The notes below the pieces were generated by a model. That model was not told where the DNA came from, ran no database searches, and worked only from the letters and a program-made list of their open reading frames with translations. The position numbers were made by a program, and so were the translations under genes. Shown here in pieces: positions 1-9,396 of a DNA stretch of 12,958 nucleotides. The stretch comes from Pseudomonadota bacterium. GTDB lineage: Bacteria > Pseudomonadota > Alphaproteobacteria > Sphingomonadales > Sphingomonadaceae. Numbering within the stretch: the stretch's first letter is position 1; every line of letters starts with the position of its first letter. Location of the stretch: assembly GCA_023445495.1 (NCBI GenBank), contig JAEXLC010000084.1:1-12958 (forward strand), written 5' to 3'.

Positions 1-612
1 GAGGCCCAGCACGCCGCCGTGGTCGAAGCCGCGAAGCAGGCCGGTGTCGGCCGCATCGTCTACACCAGCCTGCTGCGCGCCGACACCAGCACGCTCAGCC
101 TGGCCGGCGAGCATCTCTTCACCGAAAAGGCAATCGCCGCCTCGGGTATCCCCTACACCTTCCTGCGCAACGGCTGGTACACCGAGAATTACGCCACCGG
201 CGTGCAGGGCGCAGTCGCGCATGGCGCGCTGATCGGTGCCGCCGGCGAGGGCCGCATCGCCGCCGCCGCCCGCGCGGACTATGCCGATGCCGCGGTCGCC
301 GTGCTCACCGGCGCAGGCCATAAGAACGCGATCTACGAGCTGGCCGGCGACACCGCCTTCACCCTCGCCGATCTCGCCGCCGAGATCTCGCGCCAGACCG
401 GCCGCGACATCCCCTTCCACAATCTCGCCCCGGCCGAATACGCCGCCGCCCTCGCCGGCGCCGGCGTCCCCGCCCCCTTTGCCGAGATGCTCGCCGGCTG
501 GGACGTCGAGATCGCCCAGGGCGCGCTGTTCGACGATGGCCGGACGCTGTCGAAGCTGATCGGCCACCCGACGATCAGCCTGGCGGACGCAGTAAAGGCG
601 CTGATCGGCTGA
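1..612 (+). CDS. qorB: NAD(P)H:quinone oxidoreductase, QorB/NmrA-like (5' end outside window)
   Basis: The reading frame is open from the first base and ends in TGA at 610-612, so 203 C-terminal residues are visible. QorB proteins are about 285 residues, so roughly 80 N-terminal residues, including the glycine-rich NAD(P)-binding loop, should lie upstream. The segments YTSLLRADTSTLSLAGEH, SGIPYTFLRNGWYTENY, ARADYADAA and the C-terminal DDGRTLSKLIGHPT closely follow E. coli QorB (YtfG) as I remember it. The family is an atypical short-chain dehydrogenase of the NmrA type that reduces quinones with NADPH in the cytoplasm. An internal ATG at 19 is not the start, because homology begins before it. 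A strong terminator follows about 60 bases downstream. Another NmrA-like SDR is the only realistic alternative. Confidence 0.9.
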   Translation, partial: EAQHAAVVEAAKQAGVGRIVYTSLLRADTSTLSLAGEHLFTEKAIAASGIPYTFLRNGWYTENYATGVQGAVAHGALIGAAGEGRIAAAARADYADAAVAVLTGAGHKNAIYELAGDTAFTLADLAAEISRQTGRDIPFHNLAPAEYAAALAGAGVPAPFAEMLAGWDVEIAQGALFDDGRTLSKLIGHPTISLADAVKALIG

Positions 613-633
613 CCATAACTCCCCATCCTATCT

Positions 634-774
634 ACCCCTCCCTGCAAGGGAGGGGCCAGGGGTGGGTTAGAAAAGGCCGGGCTCGATGCCCGGCCTTTTC
701 TTCTTTCCATACCGTCGCGCCGAGCTCGCTGCGCTCGCCACCCACCCCCAACCCCTCCCTTGCAGGGAGGGAGC
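634..774. repeat. Nested inverted repeat (CCTCCCTGCAAGGGAGG arms) around a terminator
   Basis: The left arm (634-669) and right arm (739-774) are imperfect reverse complements over about 36 bases, with roughly 80% identity by eye. Each arm carries its own small palindrome, CCTCCCT-GCA-AGGGAGG or CTCCCT-TGC-AGGGAG, and a GGGTGGGTT or ACCCACCC edge. The arms enclose the terminator hairpin at 671-699 and about 40 further bases. The whole unit could extrude as a cruciform or fold as a long RNA stem. It looks like a dispersed extragenic palindromic element of the kind common in sphingomonad genomes, but only one copy is seen here, so its dispersal is inferred. Confidence 0.7.
671..699 (+). terminator. 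Intrinsic terminator after qorB
   Basis: A perfect 12-bp stem (AAAAGGCCGGGC pairing with GCCCGGCCTTTT) closes a TCGAT loop and runs into TTTTCTTCTTTCC. This is a textbook Rho-independent terminator, placed 58 bases after the qorB stop. The A-tract on the left arm gives some T-richness in the opposite direction too, so it could act bidirectionally. It separates qorB from the helicase transcription unit. Confidence 0.88.
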
Positions 775-798
775 AAGAAAGCCCGGCGCGCCCCTTTT

Positions 799-887
799 CC
801 CCGCGAAGGCGGGGATCTATCCCGGCGGGCCGGAGTGAGTCTCAACCAGCTCAGCGCCAATGGATCCCCGCCTTCGCGGGGATGACG
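799..887. repeat. Palindromic repeat pair, copy 1 (CCCCGC-GAAG-GCGGGG)
   Basis: The arms at 799-817 and 863-881 are perfect 19-base reverse complements. Each is itself a hairpin: CCCCGC and GCGGGG around a GAAG (or CTTC) loop. The right arm extends as TGG...GATGACG to 887, but the left arm lacks the matching GTCAT edge. The same arms, complete, recur at 9458-9594, while the sequence between the arms differs. This marks the arms as the mobile or conserved part. The type resembles REP/MITE-like repeats of alphaproteobacteria. No transposase is present. Confidence 0.8.
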
Positions 888-1029
888 AAATGATAGCGCA
901 ACCAAAAACCCCGCAATCCCGCCATTAAGTTGCGCACCCCACTCCCCGCACGACACAAAGCCACGTAGAGACAAATCAACCCTCTTTTCCCTTGCGATAC
1001 GCCCCTTGCGAGCCCATGTGCGGGGTCTC
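888..1029 (+). other. Leader region of the helicase gene, no clear promoter
   Basis: This is the rest of the 417-base gap between qorB and the helicase. It is pyrimidine-rich and less structured than the repeats before it. I see no convincing -35/-10 pair; TTGCGC near 930 is at best a weak -35. Because a strong terminator lies upstream, the helicase promoter is expected here or inside the repeat region. Confidence 0.4.
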
Positions 1030-2756
<1,727 letters not shown>

Positions 2757-2760
<4 letters not shown>

Positions 2761-3206
2761 GGATCCTCGTCGATGCCGACGCCTGCCCGGTAAAGGACGA
2801 GGTCTACAAGGTCGCCTGGCGCCATGAAGCGCCGGTGGTGATCGTCAGCAATTCGTGGCTGCGGGTGCCCCAGCATCCGCTGGTCACGCGGCAGGTGGTC
2901 AGCGACGGCTTCGACGCCGCCGATGACTGGATCGCGGAAGCTGCGGACGCGCGGTCGGTGGTCATCACCTCCGACATCCTGCTCGCCGATCGCGCGCTCA
3001 AGGCGGGCGCGAAGGTGCTTTCCCCGAACGGCAAGCCCTTCACCGCCAACTCGATCGGCGCGGCAATAGCCACTCGCGCGATCATGGCGGACCTGCGTGC
3101 CGGCGGCGATCAGGTCGGCGGCTCGAATCCCTTCTCTGCGGCGGACCGCTCGAATTTTCTGCAGGCGCTGGACCGTGAGCTGGTCGCGTTGAAGCGACTT
3201 ACCTAA
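2757..3206 (+). CDS. YaiI/YqxD family protein (DUF188)
   Basis: This 149-residue protein is full length for the family. It begins with the hallmark ILVDADACPVKDEVYKVA (D6 and D8 in the acidic motif). It continues with VSNSWLRVPQHP, VVITSDILLADRAL and GKPFTANSIGAAIATR, all typical of DUF188. The fold is related to PIN-like nucleases, but the biochemical role is unknown to me. It starts with GTG at 2757, which overlaps the helicase TGA (GTGA), so it is probably translated by coupling to the helicase. The open frame extends upstream to 2130, but that part is out-of-frame helicase sequence. A link to RNA metabolism is suggested only by the gene pair. Confidence 0.9.
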
Positions 3207-3253
3207 TCTTAGGAGACGTGCAGGCATAGTTCCGCATCGGGGATGAGGGACCT

Positions 3254-5716
3254 ATGCTGAAACTACCGCTGATCGCTCCACAGCCGCCACGGCTGAGTGA
3301 AATGGCCGAAGAGCTGCGCGCGCTCGAGGCGAGCGGCTATTTCAGCAACGGCGGCCCCATCGTCCGCGATTTCGAGCGCAAGGCCGTGGCCCAGCTCTTC
3401 GGTGGCGAAGGCTTCGCCCTGGCGGTCTCGAACGCGACGCTGGGCCTGTTGCTGGCGATCCGCGAAGCAAGGGCCGGCCGCCCCGGCCGCTATGCCCTAG
3501 TCCCTGCCTTCACCTTCGCCGCCACCGCCCATGCGGCGATCTGGGCCGGCCTCACCCCGATCCTGGTCGACAGCGACCCGGATGACTGGGCCGTCTCGGC
3601 GAAAGCAATCGAAGCCCAGCTCGCCCGGCACGGCGAGGAAGTGGCGGTAGTCGTACCCTATGACACCTTCGGCGCCGGCGTCGACCTGAGCCGTTACGCG
3701 GCGCTGTCCGAACGCCACAATGTCGGCGTGGTCGTCGACGCCGCCGCATCCCTCGGCAGCCTCGACGCCGCCGGCCGCGGCTTCGGCACCGGCAGCCGCC
3801 TCACCTGCGTCTTCTCGATGCACGCCACCAAGACCTTCGCGACTGCGGAAGGCGGGCTGATCTACAGCGCCGATCCGGACCGCATCCAGATCCTGCGCCG
3901 CATGCAGAATTTCGGCTTCGGCGCCCCGCGCACCGCGACGCAGGAAGGCATCAACGCCAAGCTCCCCGAACTGCTCGGCCTGATGGCACGCGCCAAGCTG
4001 GGCGAGATCGACACCGTCGCCGAACACCGCGCGGCACTCGACCGTGCCTATCGCCGGCAACTGGGCGACACGGTCACCTTCCAGCGCAGCCATGCCAGAC
4101 GGCAGGTCGCGCAGTTCATGCCGATGCTGCTCCCGGCAGGCACGGATCGTGCCGCCATCATGGCCAGCCTCTCCGAACAAGGGATCGGTTCGGGCCATTA
4201 TTTCAGCCCGCACATCGGCGAGCAGCCCTATTTCCGCCAGGCCTGCATCACCGGCCCCACACCCGTGGCGGACGATCTCTCGAAGCGCATGCTCTCGCTC
4301 CCGGTCACCGACAGGATGGACGAGACGGACGTCGCCACCATCTGCGACGCGCTGCACGCCGCGCTCCGCAAGCCGCGCATCGTCGTGCCGTCGGTGCCCG
4401 AGCCCATCCTCAACACCGTCCTGATCGGCGGCGGTCCCGCGGGCGTCGCCTTCCTCATCTCGGCCAGCAAGAACGGCAAGCTGCGCGAGCTCGGCGCCGG
4501 TCTCGCGGTGATCGAGCGCGGCGATTGCCTCGGCGCAGGCGAGCTGCCGGGCTATGCCATCACCTCGGACAGCACCGCCGAGACCTTCCTCAGCGCGGTG
4601 AAGGACAATCCCGAGCCCGGCATCGCGGCGCTGATGGATCACCCCGCCGCCCGCGAGATCGCCGCCTATATCGGCAAGCTCGGCGTGCCGCTGTACCGCA
4701 CCGGCCCCTTCCTCGAGGCGATCGGCCAGCGTGCCGGTGCCGTCGTGACCGAAGCAGGCGGCAGCGTGCTGACCGGCCATGAAGTCCTCGACAGCCAGCG
4801 CACCGCTGCCGGCCTGTGGCGCACCCGGGTCCGCAACCGCACCACCGGTGCCGAGCGCACGCTGCTTTCGGAGAACATCGTCATCGCCACCGGCGGCTAC
4901 CAGTCCGCCAGCGACATCGCCGCCGCTCCCGTCGCCGGCGCCCCGCTCGGCGAGCTGGTCGGCGAGCGGCTGATGCTGTGCGACGACATGCTGCGCACCG
5001 GCGGCATGGACCGCCTGCGCGCGCGCATCGCCGGCAAGCGCGCGCCGAAGATCGCGATCATCGGCGCCTCGACCTCCGCCATCGCCTCCGCCGTGCTGCT
5101 GCTCAAGTCGGACATCCCGTTCGGGGCGGAGAGCCTGAGCCTGCTCCACCGCGAGGAGCTGCGCCCCTGGTACCCCTCGGCCGAAGCCGCCCGCGAGGAT
5201 GGCTTCACCGATTTCGGCCCCGACGACATCTGCCCGCTCTCGGGCTTCGTCTATCGCCTTGCCGGCTTCCGGCTAGAGGCGCGCGAGCTGGTGCTGCGCA
5301 TGCTCCGCGTCGGCGGGCGCACGCCCGATCCGCGCGTGCTGCTCCACCAGGTCACCGGCCCTGATACCGAGACCAGCCGCATCCTTGCCGAAGCGGACGT
5401 GGTCGTCGCCGCGCTCGGCTACCGGCCGCACGCCCTTCCGCTGCTTGACGCCACGGGCAACCGGATCGCGCTCACCGCCCATGCCCCGGGGCGCCCCCGC
5501 CTTGCCGACCAGCTTTGCCGCGTCACCGATGCCGAGGATCAGCCGATCCCCGGCGCCTATGGCATCGGCCTTGCCGCGGGTTTCGTGCCGGAAGGACGCC
5601 TCGGCGGCGAGAAGAGCTTCAAGGGCAAGGCCAATGGGCTGTGGCAGTGGCAGAACGATGTCGGCCAGCTCATCGTCGATCAGCTGCTCGGCCAGGCCGT
5701 GAGCCTCGCCGCGTGA
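3254..5716 (+). CDS. Fusion: DegT/DnrJ/EryC1-type aminotransferase + FAD/NAD(P)-binding oxidoreductase
   Basis: This 820-residue protein has two clear halves. Residues 1 to about 372 are a DegT/StrS-type PLP aminotransferase with substrate loop GYFSNGGPIVRDFE, AVSNATLGLLLAI, VVDAAASLGS (D162, expected to bind the pyridine nitrogen) and MHATKTFATAEGG with K193 as the expected Schiff-base lysine. The family aminates sugar nucleotides or related keto substrates. After a short linker, residues about 388-820 form a two-dinucleotide flavoprotein. It has GGGPAG (392-397) for FAD, GASTSA (604-609) as a second Rossmann glycine motif probably for NAD(P)H, and ALGYRP plus a conserved C-terminal block ending near GLWQWQNDVGQLI. 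The layout recalls SidA/IucD-type N-hydroxylases or related flavoproteins, but the reaction is unknown. GAGGGA precedes ATG 3254. No stop or frameshift is seen at the join. It overlaps the next gene as GTGA. Confidence 0.85.
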   Translation: MLKLPLIAPQPPRLSEMAEELRALEASGYFSNGGPIVRDFERKAVAQLFGGEGFALAVSNATLGLLLAIREARAGRPGRYALVPAFTFAATAHAAIWAGLTPILVDSDPDDWAVSAKAIEAQLARHGEEVAVVVPYDTFGAGVDLSRYAALSERHNVGVVVDAAASLGSLDAAGRGFGTGSRLTCVFSMHATKTFATAEGGLIYSADPDRIQILRRMQNFGFGAPRTATQEGINAKLPELLGLMARAKLGEIDTVAEHRAALDRAYRRQLGDTVTFQRSHARRQVAQFMPMLLPAGTDRAAIMASLSEQGIGSGHYFSPHIGEQPYFRQACITGPTPVADDLSKRMLSLPVTDRMDETDVATICDALHAALRKPRIVVPSVPEPILNTVLIGGGPAGVAFLISASKNGKLRELGAGLAVIERGDCLGAGELPGYAITSDSTAETFLSAVKDNPEPGIAALMDHPAAREIAAYIGKLGVPLYRTGPFLEAIGQRAGAVVTEAGGSVLTGHEVLDSQRTAAGLWRTRVRNRTTGAERTLLSENIVIATGGYQSASDIAAAPVAGAPLGELVGERLMLCDDMLRTGGMDRLRARIAGKRAPKIAIIGASTSAIASAVLLLKSDIPFGAESLSLLHREELRPWYPSAEAAREDGFTDFGPDDICPLSGFVYRLAGFRLEARELVLRMLRVGGRTPDPRVLLHQVTGPDTETSRILAEADVVVAALGYRPHALPLLDATGNRIALTAHAPGRPRLADQLCRVTDAEDQPIPGAYGIGLAAGFVPEGRLGGEKSFKGKANGLWQWQNDVGQLIVDQLLGQAVSLAA

Positions 5717-6780
5717 ACGGTCTCCCCGCTCCCACCGTCTCGGTCGTCATGCCGGCCTATAATGGCGCGGCCTGGATCGGCGCGACGATCGACAGCGTCC
5801 TCGCCCAGGACTTCGCCGACTGGGAGCTGGTGATCGTCGACGATTGCTCGACCGACGACACCCGCGACCTGCTTGCCACGCTGACCGATCCGCGCATCAC
5901 CGTGCTCCACGCCGAGACCAATGGCGGCCCGGTGGTCGCGCGCAATATCGGCTTCGCGGCAGCCCGTGGCCGCTATATCGCCGGGCTCGACCAGGACGAC
6001 CTCTGCAAGCCCGGCCGCTTCGCCACGCAGGTCGCCTATCTCGATGCCAATCCCGGCACCGTGCTGGTCGGCACCGCCGCCGAGTTCCTCGAGAACGGCA
6101 TCGTCAGCCCCTGGCCCGGCGACCGCCCGCTCACCCCGGCGATGATCGACTGGTTGCTGCTCACCCAGAACCCGCTGGTCTGGTCCACCGTCATGTTCCG
6201 CGCGGAGGCCGCGCGGCTGCTCGATCCCTTCGAGCGCCCCCAGGTCCGCTATGCCGAGGACTTCGACCTCTATCACCGCCTCGGGCGCTTCGGGCAGATC
6301 GCCCGGCTCGACGAGGCCCAGCTGCTCTATCGCTGCCATCCCGGCGGCGCCTCGAAGCGCTTTGCCGAGATGATGGCGGCCAGCGCCGCCCGCGTGCTGA
6401 CCGAGCGCTATTTGCCCGTGTTCGGCGACGAAGCCGCCGCGAGTGCCGCGCTGGTCGTGCGCTATTTCATGCAGCGCGACCCCGCCCCCGACCTGGAGAC
6501 ACTGGGCCGCCTGTCGCGCATCCTCGCCGCGCTCCACGCCGACCATGTCGCCCGCACCCCGCTGACCCCGCAGGAGCGGATCGAAGTGGACGGCGAGCAT
6601 GCCCGGCTATGGTGGCTGGTCGCCCGCCCCGCACTGCGCCAGGGCGCGGTGACGATGCGCGAGGCAATGGGCGTGCTGCCCGAGAGCGTCCACCTGCCCG
6701 CCAACGACCCCGACCGCCTGATCTCGCCGCTGATCGGCCGGGTGCGCGCGATCGGGCGCGGGTTCGGCGTGGCGCTCTAG
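5713..6780 (+). CDS. Glycosyltransferase family 2
   Basis: This 355-residue protein starts with SVVMPAYNGAAWIGATIDSVLAQDFADWE, the usual GT-A opening. Nucleotide-sugar-binding acidic residues follow at VDDCSTDDT (D43, D44), with a GLDQDD metal-binding motif at about residues 93-96 (the family's DXD). RYAEDFDLYHRL around residue 180 is the typical acceptor-side ED motif. It has no transmembrane segments, so it is probably a cytoplasmic or peripheral inverting transferase that adds a sugar to a polysaccharide or lipid carrier. GTG 5713 overlaps the TGA of the aminotransferase fusion and begins just before the conserved strand; the upstream open frame to 5515 is antiframe of the fusion. The coupling suggests that both proteins act on the same glycan or glycoconjugate. 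Donor and acceptor cannot be told. Confidence 0.9.
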   Translation: MNGLPAPTVSVVMPAYNGAAWIGATIDSVLAQDFADWELVIVDDCSTDDTRDLLATLTDPRITVLHAETNGGPVVARNIGFAAARGRYIAGLDQDDLCKPGRFATQVAYLDANPGTVLVGTAAEFLENGIVSPWPGDRPLTPAMIDWLLLTQNPLVWSTVMFRAEAARLLDPFERPQVRYAEDFDLYHRLGRFGQIARLDEAQLLYRCHPGGASKRFAEMMAASAARVLTERYLPVFGDEAAASAALVVRYFMQRDPAPDLETLGRLSRILAALHADHVARTPLTPQERIEVDGEHARLWWLVARPALRQGAVTMREAMGVLPESVHLPANDPDRLISPLIGRVRAIGRGFGVAL

Positions 6781-6848
6781 GGGCGCTGAAAGAACACAAA
6801 GGCACTGGCGAGGAAGGGGTTCCGGCGCAGCCCCAGTGGCGCGGGAAA

Positions 6849-6925
6849 TGGTGCCCCCGGCGAGATTCGAACTCACGACCTGCGGTTTAGGAAACCGTCG
6901 CTCTATCCTGCTGAGCTACGGAGGC
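6849..6925 (-). tRNA. tRNA-Arg (anticodon CCU)
   Basis: On the minus strand a 77-base cloverleaf runs from 6925 (5') to 6849. The acceptor stem GCCTCCG pairs with CGGGGGC (one T-G pair). The D arm is GCTC...GAGC. The anticodon loop TTCCTAA gives CCU, reading AGG codons. The T arm is GTGAG-TTCGAAT-CTCGC, and the discriminator A is followed by an encoded CCA. A37 fits a t6A position for an ANN codon. The top pair of the anticodon stem (A27-C43) is a mismatch; the other four pair. A weak stem on the 3' side (6803-6808 with 6833-6838) followed by CCTTTGTGTTCTTT on the minus strand could be its terminator. Confidence 0.95.
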
Positions 6926-6927
6926 AC

Positions 6928-6955
6928 GGGCGCGGTTGGTATCGGGACCGCGCCC
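6928..6955. other. Hairpin between natB-like gene and tRNA-Arg
   Basis: A perfect 9-bp inverted repeat (GGGCGCGGT / ACCGCGCCC) with a 10-base loop lies 13 bases past the permease stop and 2 bases before the tRNA 5' end. No T-tract follows on either strand, so it is not a canonical terminator. It could define a processing point between a permease-tRNA cotranscript, or be incidental in GC-rich DNA. Confidence 0.5.
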
Positions 6956-6968
6956 AAGGGTCAACCAA

Positions 6969-8456
6969 CTACGCCTCCCGCCGCATCAGCCCGACGATCT
7001 CGCCCAGGCTGCGCCGGCCGCCGCTGAGCAGGCTGGCGCGGAACACACGGCCGAGCAGCCAGATCTCCAGCGCGATGAACAGCGCCAGCGTGATGCCCGA
7101 TCCGATCATCTCCCATAGCGGCATGCCGCTGCCCAGCCGGGCCAGCACGGTGAACGGCGTGTAGAGCGGCACCCAGGTGAGCACCTGCACGCCGATCCCG
7201 CCGGCGCCGTTGACCACCGCCTGCACCAGCAGGGTGAAGGGCATCATGATCAGCAGGATCACCGGCGTCAGATAGCCCTGCGCCTCGCGCATCGAGTCGC
7301 TCATCGCGCCGATCACCAGGAACAGCATCGACACCATCAGATAGCCGGCGACGAAGAAATAGAGGATCGCCGCGATGCTGCCGGGCGTGGAGACCGGCTC
7401 CAGCGCGGGCCGGATGATGTCGGCGATCGCGCCGTGCGTGGCATAGGCGGCGAAGATGCCGCAGGCCGCCCAGGTGAGGATCATCGACAGGCCGATCGCC
7501 ACCGTGCCGACCAGCTTGCCGTACATCAGCTCGTTGGGCGAGACGCAGGCGAGCACCGTCTCGATCAGCTTGTTGCCGCGCTCCTCCACCGTACCCTGCA
7601 GCATCCAGCTGCCCGACAGCACCAGCGACATCATCAGGATATAGGCGCAGGCGAGCGGCAGGATCGAGCGGACCAGCACGCGCTCGCGGCCACTGCCCTC
7701 GGGCGGCGTGGTCACCTGGATCGCCGGCGCGATCGCCCCGACCGTCGCCGCGGTGGCCGGCGCGACGCCATTGGCCTGGAGATAGCGGGTGCGCAGGTCC
7801 TGGGTCAGCACCCCTTGCAGCGTGGCAACGAACGATCCGCGCGGGCGGCCATTGGCCCAGAGCCGCACCGCCGGCGAGGCGCCGAAGTCGCGCGGGATCA
7901 GCACGACATAGTCGATCGGCTTGGCGCCGGACTTGTCGTCCGGATGCAGCAGCGGCTGGAGCGCCTTGTCGATCTGGCCCGGCGCGGCCGCCGCGACATT
8001 GGCCGGGGTCTCGACGATCCGGTAACTGGCCTCGGGCGCCTTGAAGCCCGCGGCGTCCTCCTGGGACACCATGGCGATCTGCTTGCGCGCGCCTTCCACG
8101 CCCCCCTCGGCGAGGAAGCGGGCGACATCGGCATCGCTGTACCAGCGGCCCTGCTGCGCCCAGAGCGCGTTCGGGTTCGCCTTTTGCAGCGCGTGCCGGC
8201 GGACATAGCGGGCCAGCGCGTCGAGCGCGACGCGCTGCTCGTCGAGCGTCAGCCGCTGGCGGATCGCCGCCGAAGGCGCGCCACCGGCCTGGTCGACCAG
8301 CATCACCGTCTCGGTGTCCGACTTGTCGATGAAGCGCGAGGCGAGCGGCCCCAGCGCGAACGCGAGCGGCAGGATCAGCAGCGTGACCCAGAAGCTCTTG
8401 GTCATCGCGATCTGGCGGAACTCGCGGCCGGCGACGAGGAGGATGTGCTGGAGCAT
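6969..8456 (-). CDS. ABC-2 type transporter permease, NatB-like
   Basis: This 495-residue membrane protein has the NatB/ABC2_membrane_3 layout. An N-terminal cytoplasmic segment (GREFRQIAMTKSF) leads into one membrane helix (about residues 22-39). A large extracytoplasmic domain of about 220 residues follows, then a C-terminal bundle of about five helices from about residue 262. The cytoplasmic coupling segment GTVEERGNKLIETVLACVSPNELMYGKLVG is characteristic of ABC-2 permeases. It forms an exporter with the ATPase encoded just upstream. ATG 8456 overlaps that gene's stop (TAATG); upstream in-frame codons belong to the ATPase gene in another frame. The substrate is unknown: NatAB exports sodium in Bacillus, but relatives move other substrates. 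Confidence 0.9.
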   Translation of the reverse strand: MLQHILLVAGREFRQIAMTKSFWVTLLILPLAFALGPLASRFIDKSDTETVMLVDQAGGAPSAAIRQRLTLDEQRVALDALARYVRRHALQKANPNALWAQQGRWYSDADVARFLAEGGVEGARKQIAMVSQEDAAGFKAPEASYRIVETPANVAAAAPGQIDKALQPLLHPDDKSGAKPIDYVVLIPRDFGASPAVRLWANGRPRGSFVATLQGVLTQDLRTRYLQANGVAPATAATVGAIAPAIQVTTPPEGSGRERVLVRSILPLACAYILMMSLVLSGSWMLQGTVEERGNKLIETVLACVSPNELMYGKLVGTVAIGLSMILTWAACGIFAAYATHGAIADIIRPALEPVSTPGSIAAILYFFVAGYLMVSMLFLVIGAMSDSMREAQGYLTPVILLIMMPFTLLVQAVVNGAGGIGVQVLTWVPLYTPFTVLARLGSGMPLWEMIGSGITLALFIALEIWLLGRVFRASLLSGGRRSLGEIVGLMRREA

Positions 8457-9364
8457 TAGCGTGCCTCCCCGCCGACGATGTGAAGGAAGACTTCGTGCAG
8501 GCTCGCCCGGCGCTGCTCGAAGCGGCGCAGCGCGAAGCCCTGCGCGGTACAATGTTCGAGCAGGTCGCCCGGATCGCCGCCGGGCGCGAGCCGTACCGAC
8601 CAGTCGCGCCAGGCACCCGCCTCGCCCAACGGCTGGGCGTCGATCACGCCCGGCAGCCCCTCGGGCGACTGCTTCGCCGAGAGGTGCAGCTCGACGGGCA
8701 GCGTCGCGCGCGCCTCGTCCTGCGTGCCCTCGAACAGCTTCCTGCCGCGCGCGAGCAGCAGCAGTCGGTCACAGAGCCGCTCGGCGTGCTGCATGACATG
8801 GGTGGAGAAGACCACCGCCGCCCCGCCCTTCGCCGCGCGGACGATCTCGTCCTCGAGCAGCCCCTGGTTGACCGGATCGAGGCCCGAAAAGGGCTCGTCG
8901 AGGATCAGCAATTGCGGGCGGTTGACCACCGCGGTCGCCAGCTGGACCTTCTGCGCCATGCCCTTGGAGAGCTTGTCGACCGTGGTCCTAGCGAAATCCT
9001 TGAGGCCGAAGCGCTCGAGCAGCGCCTTGCCCTCGGTTCGCGCATCCGACGGCGTCATGCCCTTGAGCCGGCCGAAATAGACGATCGTGTCGAGCGCGGT
9101 CATCGAGCGATAAAGGCCACGCTCCTCGGGCAGGAAGCCCAGCATCGCGCTGTTGCCCCGGCCTGGCACGCGGCCGAGCACCGAGATGGTGCCGGCGTCG
9201 GGGCGAAGGATGTCGAGCACCATGCGGAGCGAGGTCGTCTTGCCCGCGCCATTGCCGCCAAGAAAGCCGAACACCTCCCCGGGCGCCACTGCGAAACTCA
9301 GATTATCGACTGCCGTGAAGTCGCCGAAGCGCTTGACCACGCCGTCCAGGCGCAAAGCATCCAT
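8456..9364 (-). CDS. ABC transporter ATP-binding protein, NatA-like
   Basis: This 302-residue ATPase has Walker A GGNGAGKT (36-43), signature LSKGMAQ (132-138), Walker B LLILDE (152-157), D-loop SGLD and switch His189. In the Q-loop region it reads LPEERGLY, typical of the NatA subfamily rather than a plain Gln loop. The second residue of the P-loop is Gly where most ABC proteins have Pro. About 75 C-terminal residues past the ATPase core match the usual NatA extension (here ending EVFLHIVGGEAR). ATG 9364 directly precedes the first strand of the ABC domain, with GGGGGA about 8 bases upstream. The gene overlaps the permease by one base. It powers the exporter from the cytoplasmic side. Confidence 0.93.
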   Translation of the reverse strand: MDALRLDGVVKRFGDFTAVDNLSFAVAPGEVFGFLGGNGAGKTTSLRMVLDILRPDAGTISVLGRVPGRGNSAMLGFLPEERGLYRSMTALDTIVYFGRLKGMTPSDARTEGKALLERFGLKDFARTTVDKLSKGMAQKVQLATAVVNRPQLLILDEPFSGLDPVNQGLLEDEIVRAAKGGAAVVFSTHVMQHAERLCDRLLLLARGRKLFEGTQDEARATLPVELHLSAKQSPEGLPGVIDAQPLGEAGAWRDWSVRLAPGGDPGDLLEHCTAQGFALRRFEQRRASLHEVFLHIVGGEAR

Positions 9365-9396
9365 TGCAAGATTCCCCCGATTCCCGGGGAGCTTAA

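Noticed and set aside
1006..1029. TTG start at 1006 for the helicase
   Set aside because: It adds eight residues not seen in the family and has no ribosome-binding site; ATG 1030 starts right at the expected N-terminal helix.
4360..4430. Possible missed stop or frameshift between two separate genes in the fusion
   Set aside because: The frame is continuous through the linker (KPRIVVPSVPEPILNTVLIGGG), and no ribosome-binding site plus start codon precedes the FAD domain. A sequencing error cannot be excluded from the sequence alone.
3497..5149. Long antisense open frame opposite the aminotransferase fusion (550 codons)
   Set aside because: It is a compositional shadow of a well-supported sense gene, with no family resemblance.
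6803..6838. Terminator for tRNA-Arg or the GT2 gene
   Set aside because: The stem is only 6 bp (CACTGG/CCAGTG) with a long loop, and the T-rich stretch is broken; too weak to list as a feature.
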